The notes under the pieces: generated by a model
What the model saw: the letters and a program-made list of their open reading frames with translations, nothing else
The model's database searches: none
What the model was told of the DNA's origin: nothing
In this document: positions 55,096 through 64,000 of the stretch, piece by piece
Position numbering within the stretch: the stretch's first letter is position 1
Layout of the letters: the number at the start of each line of letters is the position of its first letter
Assembly: GCF_958298935.1 (NCBI RefSeq)
Contig: NC_084944.1
Coordinates: 17,267,679-17,331,678 of the forward strand
DNA length: 64,000 nucleotides
Direction: 5' to 3'
From: Phragmites australis
Taxonomy: Eukaryota; Streptophyta; Magnoliopsida; Poales; Poaceae
Made by a program: the position numbers and the translations under genes

Positions 55096-55417
55096 CACTA
55101 CCACAGAAACAGCAATAGCAGACACAACATCACAGACGATTACTTAAAACCTATCACTGATAAATTACATATAGATGGTTGACAGGAAAAAGTGTCTTTG
55201 ATATTCCTAGCTATCTAGGGCAGTGAGAACACACATATGATTTTACTAAAATGTTGTCTATTTGTTGATGGCTTCTAGACACAAACGATTTTTCCTGAAA
55301 ACTTATTTGTGTGTTGTCCAACGACACAGATAGCTTTGTATAAAAAAAGCATATGTATCTAGTAGCCGTCTACACATGGACGGCCTTTTAGTAAAACCGC
55401 CTGTGTGTTCTCGCTCT
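55096..55417 (+). mobile_element. CACTA element 3, left end
   Basis: CACTACCACAGAAACAGC marks a CACTA end, followed by repeated motifs around CACAGACGA, ACACAAACGAT, GACACAGATAG and GGACGGCC that look like subterminal repeats. It is cut after about 320 bases by CACTA element 4. Confidence 0.55.
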
Positions 55418-56209
55418 CACTATTGGAAACCAAAAATTCCCTGTGCACCAAATACTGTCAGGGAACCTACAGGAAAATACCGTTAGGGGTAGATTGACGG
55501 AGAAATTAAAATTGCCTGTCGGTTTCTTGTCCAAAACGAAATTCTTGACAGTTGTTTCTGACAGTTACCCGACAGGGAAATGTCTTGTCATTAGGTTTTG
55601 CAAACCATCAGGAATAGGTTTCCTGTCGGCAACGCCCGTTAGGTTAATCAAGTCTCTGTCAGTTCATACTCGTCAGTAAAATTGTGCTATTAATCTGTCG
55701 TTATCGACTCGACAGGAATTTGGGTTATATTTCTAACTATTTGGCTCAACAGAGAAACATGAAATACCATTAGAAAAATAGGTTCTGATTTTACCAAATT
55801 TGATTGATTTCAGGCAATAATAGCATTGCAAATTCACCTCCCAACATAAGTGTATTACAAACATACCAATCAGCTCAAACTGATAGCATGTAAATTAGAG
55901 AAGGTTCTATTAAGCCTCACAAAGCATTCAACATTGTGTAGTGCTTAGCATGACAGTCAACATAGTTCACAGGACAACCAATATGGTTATATTTTTGCCC
56001 TCACAAAACACAAGTCCATCTAACATTCTACTATCAAAAGGCATCCATATCAACAACCAACATCCTACCTCCAAGTCTTACTAGAACCATACTATTTCTC
56101 TACTCCTAAATTGGTCTACGGTCAGCCAACTATCATACTTAGCATATGTAGCTCAAAAGACAAAAGTCAACAAAGCTTTATCAATTTGAGTCCAAGTGTA
56201 GCACGGGCA

Positions 56210-58924
56210 TCAGGCAGAACCATACGTTTCCTTGTTGATGTTGTTTGATCCATCATTGTCGCCACCATTGTTGCTGCCAATGTTTGTGCCATCAACACCC
56301 TCGGCATCCATTTCCTCCTCATCTATGTCCTCGCCATCCAATTCCTCACCATCGAAGTCATCACCATCTATGTCCTCACCATTCAAGTCTTTACCATGCA
56401 TGTCCTTGCCATCGGTGTCCTCACTATCCATGTCCTCACTAGCTATGTCCTCACCAACATGAGACGAACTAGTGGGCAACTGCAAAAAATGATAGTAGTA
56501 TGTAAATAATCAATTGGATTTCCTAGTTAGTTGAGACAAAACAAGACGTAGATCACACAACCATTGATATCATGACAAATAAGTCTAAACCATGACAAGA
56601 AGATTATATAGTTCTTCTAAGTTTGTTGAGGACAAAAAGTAAACTTGTTTCATATTTACACTTAAACATTACATGTACAATAAATTCCTAAAAGTACATT
56701 ATATATTTAAGAGCATTAGGCTGGCATTAATATCCTTGCATGAACCAAATGTAACTCAATTAGCTAGATGAATTAAAGGTTTAGCGTGTAACTTCTGTCC
56801 AGATATGAAAATAGCATGTGTCGTTCTTTTCTGCAAAAAAATGGTAACCATGCATGCAAGTAGCAGCACACAAGATGAGCAGCTTTTCTTTCAGTTAAAA
56901 AAAATAGATGATTAACTGCTGTCCAGATATGAATGTAATATGTGGCACTCTTTTTTGAAGGAAAAAAACATATGTAAACTATGCAAGCAACGTGCAGGAC
57001 ACAAGATGAGTCAATGTATTAAACAAATTTCTATAGTGCTCATCTTAGCAAGGTCCAAAACATGCTTCGACACCTTACCATGACATTTAAACTAAGATGC
57101 AAAGTTGCAAGCTACAGTAACCATCAACATGAGGCCACTTCCTCACTGATGCATTGCGTGTTGCCATTTTGACATGAAAGTATATCAGTTGTCTAGTTCA
57201 AATGGTTGTAAAACAACTGGTTTCTCTTCATCATAGTTACAAGCAAGAAAATATCATAGTTAAGAAAACTACTAGTAACTTTCTTTCCTAAGTCATGATT
57301 TAATACAAACACATGGATTCATATGTACCAATATTAAGTCATTAGTAAGTTCGCCAATCTACAAAGACACTTTTCTATCCAACTCTTGCTACTTTGACTC
57401 TTTTGGATGTGTAGCCTTAGACTTTGCAATATAGTCATCCTAGAACAATGGCGATGCTCAAGTTAAAGCTTAAGAATGTATAGAAATGACAATGCAAAGA
57501 TGTAACATACATACTACAATCTTTTTCTCTTTGCAGTTGATGATTGCACCACTTCAGCCACTGCCATCCACAATTTTCATGCCATATTTCATTACTAACT
57601 AAGTGTTAATTGCAGTTGCAAACTCAGGGCCAAATTTCACACCCTGCAGAAGACAATAAGTAATTGAATGAGCCATAGAATCCTGAACAATTTTGTAACT
57701 TCTATACACAATAGATGTATGCATACCAGAACTTGTCTTGTCTCCCCAAATGGTATAAGTCCTCCATGATTTTGAGCAATATAATCAGAACAAAAGCGAG
57801 ATTCCTGTCTTCTCTTTCATTTTATGAGGAACTCCTCCGAGCACTAATAACGACAAAGATAAGGCCATACAACATTATTGCACCACTTCAGCTTGCCATC
57901 CAAGTATTTTTCATACTTAAGCTTTATTGGCCGTGTCAATTTGTCATCTACTTTCTAGTTCAACTTGTTCTTATAGTACACCTTGATAACGTCCACATAT
58001 TTTTTCATACTTAAGCTTTATTGGCCGTGTCAGTTTGTCATCTACTTTCTAGTTCAGCTTGTTCTTATAGTACACCTTGATAGCATCCACACAAGCTTGG
58101 TATATCATGTCCCTCATCCTTTTCCTTACATAGTTTTTCAAAACATAATTTGCTTCTTCCCCCCCCCCCACTTGACCTCAAATAAGCACGGCATTTGAAA
58201 AAACAAACAACCATATGTTATATCTCAATTAAATCAGCTTGGATAACTACGAAATACATGTTACTTACCTAAAACTAAGAAAGCACACGATCTCCTGCTG
58301 TCTGTTGCAAGTCATCCTTTTCTAATAAGAAATATTCACCTCACTCCAATGCTGGATGGGTGTTAACGATTACACCATGCTCATCCTTGTCCTTTACCAA
58401 TCCTAGGTATTCTCTCTTGAGAATGACCACAAGTTGAAAAGTGTAGTTGTACCCCACTTTATTATGCCCGACATAATTAAATTGCATATACACCAACACA
58501 ATATGCTAGACACAGAATAGAAACAACAATTAGTAAAGGAGTGTATATGTGCAAAAGTAAGGTGTTAGTGACATCCATGTAGTAGTAGTAGTACTAGAGC
58601 AACAAGAAACATGACTCCTAGTACTAAAGTAGTAAGTTTTGTGATTGAATATGCAAAAATGTGGAGATGCTATTATACTCACATGTCACCAAGTGGTTCA
58701 AGGACCACCTTGCCACCACGCAGAGGCATTTTTAATTTTGTTAGACACACTTGCTTTCTGCCTCTTTGTTTAGCTAGTTGTAGATAATGGTTAGATCTAG
58801 TACTCCTTTGGGAAGGACAATAAGCCATTGTCGTTTGAGAGGCACCCTCACTTGAGTTTGTAACATAAGAAGCGCTCCTTGCACGACCATTGCGGTTGTG
58901 CCGAATGCTACTCACCATCCGCAT
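56210..58924 (-). pseudogene. CACTA accessory gene with acidic repeat tail
   Basis: Exon-like pieces: 58679-58924 (MRMVSSIRHNRNGRARS, then a basic stretch and KMPLRGGKVVLEPLGD), about 58290-58460 (QFNYVGHNKVGYNY and NTHPALE, a region typical of the Ptta/En-Spm plant transposase family), about 57830-58150 (with a 94-base tandem duplication), and 56210-56485, a C-terminal piece. The last has about ten five-residue units such as EDIDG, DDFDG and EELDG and ends NNINKETYGSA. CACTA accessory proteins bind subterminal repeats and help TNP2. Stops are present and exon joins are guessed, so it is called a pseudogene. Confidence 0.6.
57912..58095. repeat. 94-base tandem duplication
   Basis: The block starting CATACTTAAGCTTTATTGG and ending near CCACATATTTTTT is repeated directly with three to four changes: copy 1 57912-58005, copy 2 58006-58095 (incomplete at its end). 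It lies in an exon-like piece of the CACTA accessory gene and would alter the frame or lengthen the product. Confidence 0.85.
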
Positions 58925-59200
58925 TGGAAAATTATAATGTTATAAACATTGTGTAGATTAAACACCATAGGAGATGTAATCAAATGCAACAGAAAATAAT
59001 TTGCAGCAGGTTTAAAATATTAGAGCCTAGATTTGGACAAAACAAAGTATACAATATACATGCAATACCATAAACAATACAACAGGTTCAAAATATTACA
59101 ACTGGTGTAACATATTAAAGCCTAGATTTGGAGAAAATAAAGTACACAAAATACTACATCAAACACTGCAGTTTTATGAGCACAAATTCAGAAAATCATT

Positions 59201-62195
59201 TTAATCATAAGTAGCTTCATCCTCTTCATTAGTAGCCTCATCCTCTTCATCCGTAGATTCAATCCCATCACCTGTTGCTTCATTCTCTTCCTTAAGCTCA
59301 GCAGGATTTTTCTCTAGTCTTTCCAAGTCTTTAGGATTGGTAATCTCATTTGAGACCAATGGAGTTATAGATTCTAATGCATCACCCAAGTCAATAACAA
59401 AGGTGCCATCCAATCCGTCCTCTTGATAGAATGAAACATCCTAAGTTTGGAGGAATATGTCCACGTGGAGTAACTTTATATGGGTAAGGTAGATAGTAAA
59501 CTTGACTAACTTTATATACTACCCACTATTCCCTGAGATCTATTCTATTCTTACACGAGTAAGATAGATAGTAAACTTCACTAACTTGACCAGCCATGAC
59601 AAATCGGTCAAAATTTGATGATCTTGATGTGTGATTAATATCTACTAAGCCCAAATTTTCAGTACGCTGTAGTCCAATGGGTGTTGGATCAAACCAATGA
59701 CAATAAAATAAAACTAACTCAAGTGGCATGTTGCTTTCCCAAACAATTTTGATGATGTCTTCTATGACACCATAATACTCTAGAACATTCATGCTTTCAT
59801 CATAAGAAGACACACAAACACCACTATTGCAAGTGGTTAACCATGATCTTCCATCCTCATATTGCTTGGAACAAAATCTATAACCATTGATGTCATAACA
59901 ACCATAACAATGAACTTGAGTGCAGAAGCCGTAAGACATTTGACGCAAGGCATTGTGAATGCTAGATGATAGCATGCACCACAAAATACAATTTATATGT
60001 TAGGTTTTGTTGTTTTGAAATTTTAACATAATGCAATGTCATGTGTATTGGATCATTACTTGGTCCTTGAACCAATCAAAAAAATCTAGCCCATGTTTCA
60101 TGGAACGATCATAATTCTAGCCACTGCTCTTTATCAATTTATTTTCATTAATCGAATTACTGTTATGCCTACATATTAGAATATTTATTTGAAATAAATG
60201 AGTTCATGTGATTTGAAGAACATACTAAAAGAAATCATCCATCTCATGTATGTTAGTTAGTATGTACAAGAAAGTAGCCTTGTACTATTTTCTTGAGAGC
60301 TCACGGGTACCTCTTGGGTTGATACATCAACCCAGGTATTGAAATTTTTTAAGGTCACATACACTTTCAAACGTAGAGGCACCATCATCGTATAGAGGCA
60401 TCTTGTTCTTAATAGACCGAGCATTAACTTTAAAATACAAGGACAAATAATTTCTAGCCTCTTCAACTAGAGAAGCCTCAACAATGCAACCTTCAACATG
60501 TGCCTTATTTCTTACTTTCTTCTATGTTTTTGGATAGACCTACAAATTGAAATAAACATATCATGAATGGCTAAATTATGGACATATAATATTAATGTTA
60601 TAATACTAAATTTAAGTTTACCTCTCATATGGATAATTCCAATGTGCTAGGAGAGACACTCCTAATCGTGCCTCATAAGGTAAATGTATGACTAAGTTGC
60701 ATTGGATTGAAAAAACTAGGAGGAAATATCTTCTCTAATTTTCAAAGAAGCACCAAAACATTCTCTTCTAGAGAGCAAACAATATCTTTGCTAAGCTCTT
60801 TAGCACACAACTGCCAATAGAAAAAATTGAGCTCAGCCAAACAGCACCATATATTCTCCGGAAGAAATCCACGGAATGCAACAGGGAGCAGGAATTCAAT
60901 AAAGATGTGGTAGTCATGACTTTTTAGCCCAAAATCTTCCTTTGCAGCAGGTTAACACCATGCCTAATGTTGGCTGCATATGCATCAGAAACTTCCGATC
61001 TTGGAACCACCAAAGGATGGTTATCTTGTCATTTTTGTCAATGCAGAAAGGAGCTATTGGCTTATGCCACTTTCCATTTTTCTTTCTCACAAAATGCAAT
61101 GAAGGGAGGTTACAAATCTCATCTTTATCTAGCCTGACTTTTACATTATCTTTGGTCTTATCAGGTATGTCAAAGCATGAGTTCCAAATAGCTTTAGCTA
61201 TATTTTTCTCATTGTGCATCAAGTCAAATGTTGTATGGGAGCTTTAACTTATGAAAGTATGGAAATTGCCTAAAGCACCTTACATGTGTCCAATTATGCA
61301 GTTTACCAAAGTTGTATGTGTCAGCTACAGGCTTGTGCACTTGGACTTGCACATCCTCCCCCGTTAAGCGCCTAGGTTGCTCTTCAAGCACCCTTGTGGT
61401 CTTACGAAATGCATTAGTTTGTTTTCTAAATTCATGATTTTTAGGAAGAAAGCATTTATGACGATCAAACTAGGAAGCCTTATGACCATGACTGAGTTGA
61501 AATTCTTAGCAACCATATCCATATGGACTTGCCAATTTTCCATGGGTGCTCCATCCAGCAAAGTCTCCATAAGCAAGGAAATCATGTACTGACCAAAGGT
61601 AAATTGCCCTCATTGGAAAGTTGTGCTTGAGTGAAGCATCCCATGTTTGAACCCCCTCCTACAGTTTTTGAAGTTCATCAACTAAGGGCTGCATTAGAAT
61701 ATTTAATTTTCTACCAGGATGTTCAGGACCAGAGATTACATGGGCAAGTAAAATGTACTCAGGACTTAAGAGTATGCATTGGGGCAGATTTACTGGAGTA
61801 ACGAACATTGGCCAACATGAGTATGTTGCAGCACAAGGGTGCACCATCTTACTAGACGTGGAGCCACTGTGAGACCGCATTAGCCTGGATATTTTCTCGT
61901 GTGTATACAACCTTTGAAGTCTATCTGTAATTGGAAGGTAATGCAAAACTTTTCGTGCAACTTTGTTCGGACCTTCCTCATAGCGATTGGCATGACAAAA
62001 GTCACATGTTTCTTTATTCTTGTTATCTTTGTAGAAAAGCATGCGGTTGTTATAACCCACATCAATTTTAACATATGACATACCAAGATGTTCTAACATT
62101 TTCTTTGAGTGATAGAAGTTCTTTGGCAACTTAGAATTTAGAGGAAGGAGTTCATGGATTATGTCTAAGATATCATCATGATGGGCAATTGACAT
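59201..62195 (-). pseudogene. TNP2-type transposase of CACTA 4
   Basis: Read from 62195 leftwards: MSIAHHDDILDIIHELLP, KNFYHSKKMLEHLGM, FCHANRYEEGPNKV, VLHYLPITDRLQRLY, then YSCWPMFVTPVNLP and PGRKLNILMQPLVDEL (to 61659). Next come NWQVHMDMVAKNFN (61364-61585), MHNEKNIAKAIWNSCF and TKDNVKVRLDKDEICN (60914-61222). A DUF4218-like region lies at about 60640-60850 and a DUF4216-like part at 59526-59984 (CYDINGYRFCSKQYEDG, YYGVIEDIIKIVWE, NLGLVDINHT). An acidic tail with DGIESTDEEDEATNEEDEA ends at 59201. Several frameshifts break it. Compared with the TNP2 remnant at 700-3460 it is clearly from another CACTA family but has the same domain order. Confidence 0.85.
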
Positions 62196-62388
62196 ATTTT
62201 ACATTTACTTCACCGCAAGCAAGTGAGCTACTGCAAAAAGAGATGAGTGGGTTGTTTTTGCATGCACCAATTCATCTGCACTAGCAACCATTCTATAAAA
62301 GGCTTGGGTAGAGGATGTTGGCTCATCATCTTGCACAGGTGTAGCGAACATGCCCTTAGGGAGATTGTAGCGGAATATCTTTAGTGCA

Positions 62389-64000
62389 TGTATGTGATTT
62401 TAGTGATTAATGATAACGTAGTCAATGGGACTAACATGCTTGTTAAGTATATATTTTAGTAAATCTCATGGATGCAATACATAAATAAGTCACTGCAGTT
62501 GGGACAAAGTTTCATTGAATTGGAGAAGTCCCATGAGAAAAGCCCTCACCAGATAGTCCAGTGTAGAAGAAAGTGTACACACCGGAGCTTTATCTGCAGA
62601 AAAGAGCAAAACAGATGAAGCCACCGGATAGTCCGGTGTTGATGAAGAAGATGCACGGCATAGTATTCTTAGGGAAAGTTCACAAGTTGTGCATTGACCG
62701 GATAGTCCAGTGATGAAGGGTATAAAGAATTGGACTAATTCTTGCAGAGAAGAATCCAAGCACAGAAGAACGAAGATCAATTGATTAGAAGATCCGGTGC
62801 CTGTATTGTTGTACACATCGGATGCTTCACACCGGAGTATTTTCTACAAAAGCATTTTCAAGAATTGAAGATCGAAGAATACCTCACCGGATGGTCTATG
62901 TGATAGGTGTTGTGTACACCGGAGGCTTATACCAGAGTATTCTCAGGGAAAGTTCACAAGCTATGCACTAACCAGATAGTCTGGTGATGAAGGGTATAAA
63001 GCACCGGAGTAATTCTTGCAGAGATGATTCCAGGTGGTGAAGAATGAAGATCATGTGGCCGGATTGTCTGGTGAATGTATTGTGTACACTGGAGCATCAT
63101 CACCAGAGCATTTCTTGTAGAGAAGGTGTCAGGAGTTGAATATTAAAGAATAACTCACCGGATGTTACAGTGTGAAGAGGAAGTGCACCGGAGGCTTGCA
63201 CCAGAGTGTTTTACACAGAGAAGAAGTGGCGTAGTTTGGATAAAGTTAGCTCACATGAAGGTCTGGTGATGAAGTTGAAGAATCCACCGGAGTATGCGGT
63301 GTTCAGTATGACTTTGAGTGGAATCCAACAGCTAGTTAATGATGGTGTACTCATCAGATTGTCCGATGATTGTACTTATGTTGTCACCGGACAATCTGGT
63401 GTTAACATCTTTTCTGAGTCATTGGGTTAACGGCTAATGCCCGAGTTTGAGACTATAAATACCCCTCTAGTCAGTCATATGAAGGTGTGGCTGTCAAGAG
63501 AACCTGATATATACTTGAGAAGACATCCAAGCCACCAAAGTGCTTAAAGTGATCATCCAAGGCGATTAAGTACAAGATTAGAAAGTGTTTAGTGCTTATA
63601 GGCATAGAGTGAGTTGTAGCTAGGTGATGTAACTTAAGGAAGGGATCAATGAGTGATCCTAACTTGTACTAAGTGGTACGCCGATGGCTTAGAGTCTTGG
63701 TGACTCACCGAAAACTTGAGCTAAAGTTTGTCAAGCTTGTTAACCCTCTGACTTGGTGTGGAGCGGCGGCAAGGCATGTGTACGGGGACATGAAGACCCT
63801 TGCCTTGGTGGCTCAAGCTTCAAAGTGTTCATGGAGGCAAGCGACCGGAAGAGAGGCTAGTGGTGAGGCCTTGCCTTGGTGACTTTGTGGCTCAAGAGTC
63901 ATGACCATGTGCCGATCGGGAGCATATCCTTGGTGGAGCTCCAACGTGGACTAGAGGTGCATTTATGCCATCGATACCACAAGATAAAAATCTCTTGTGC
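62389..64000 (+). mobile_element. LTR family F, copy 4 (runs off the window)
   Basis: It begins TGTATGTGATTTTAG and matches 40476-42047 over its length, including GGGACTAACATG, GGTTAACGGCTAATG, CAGTCATATGAA and GACATCCAAGCCACCAAAG, with near-palindromes such as CACCGGACAATCTGGTG. About 150-200 bases of the expected right end lie beyond the window. It could be a solo LTR or the first LTR of a full element. The five bases before it are GTGCA. Confidence 0.75.

Larger units (their letters stand above)
55418..62388 (-). mobile_element. CACTA element 4 (minus strand), broken at 62389
   Basis: The left end CACTATTGGAAACC is followed by CTGTCAGG/CCTGTCGG subterminal repeats to about 55720. On the minus strand lie a TNP2-type transposase (59520-62195) and a second gene with an acidic tail (56210-58924). 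The other end is not seen because a family F LTR begins at 62389. It appears inserted in CACTA 3. Regions 55720-56200 and 56490-57500 hold AT-rich non-coding sequence or introns. Confidence 0.75.

Noticed and set aside
1..64000. A previously undescribed multi-gene system
   Set aside because: After reading both strands, the clustered genes are explained by known transposon classes and four unrelated plant gene families; nothing forms a conserved functional cluster that I can support.

Overview
This window reads as a nuclear chromosome segment of a grass, most likely a panicoid (sorghum, sugarcane or Setaria-like). That placement is inferred from the style of the proteins, the GC-rich coding exons, the plant introns and the transposon families; no database search was possible. 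There is no sign of a bacterial, organellar or viral genome. Most of the 64 kb is nested, decayed mobile DNA. Only three genes look intact: an ARMADILLO-REPEAT-ONLY (ARO) gene (12471-14441, +), an AUX1/LAX auxin influx carrier gene in four exons (46650-50556, -), and a small DIR1-like lipid-transfer protein gene (43866-44216, -).

Layout. 1-11.7 kb: a decayed CACTA (En/Spm) complex with a broken TNP2-type transposase, a duplicated promoter-like module and a second CACTA gene. That gene is split by a solo LTR (family S, target duplication CCGGC), which itself holds a truncated copia element (5' LTR plus gag). 12.5-14.4 kb: ARO gene, followed by AT-rich flank with a small RTE-type LINE tail. 16.4-17.2 kb: a DIR1-like pseudogene, duplicated at 43.3-44.2 kb. 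17.7-31.2 kb: a broken isovaleryl-CoA dehydrogenase (IVD) gene on the minus strand; one intron holds an ~11 kb gypsy-type element with gag and an antisense ORF but no recognisable pol, itself interrupted by a 3.07 kb solo LTR. 32-37.9 kb: remnants of another gypsy element, Helitron pieces (Rep/helicase N-terminal fragment and an RPA-like gene) and fragments of LTR family F.

37.9-43.25 kb: an L1-type LINE on the minus strand, cut by a second family S solo LTR (target duplication GTATC) and by a family F LTR, and carrying a short chloroplast-type tRNA-His insertion. 43.3-46.6 kb: the DIR1-like gene, a tRNA-derived SINE and a Stowaway-like MITE. 46.65-50.66 kb: the LAX gene with a TATA box. 51.6-54.3 kb: a small CACTA element with two MITEs nested in it. 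55.1-62.4 kb: a CACTA element on the minus strand (TNP2-like transposase plus a second acidic-tailed gene), inserted into another CACTA end and broken at 62389 by a family F LTR that runs off the window.

The genes do not form a pathway. IVD (leucine catabolism), LAX (auxin uptake), ARO (polarised growth) and the LTP-like genes are unrelated neighbours. I found no convincing undescribed system. The most notable observations are short palindromic arrays inside three different LTR families, antisense ORFs with their own TATA-like boxes in gypsy elements, a reused promoter module in the CACTA complex, the tRNA-His insertion in the LINE, and the complementary lesions in the two DIR1-like copies.
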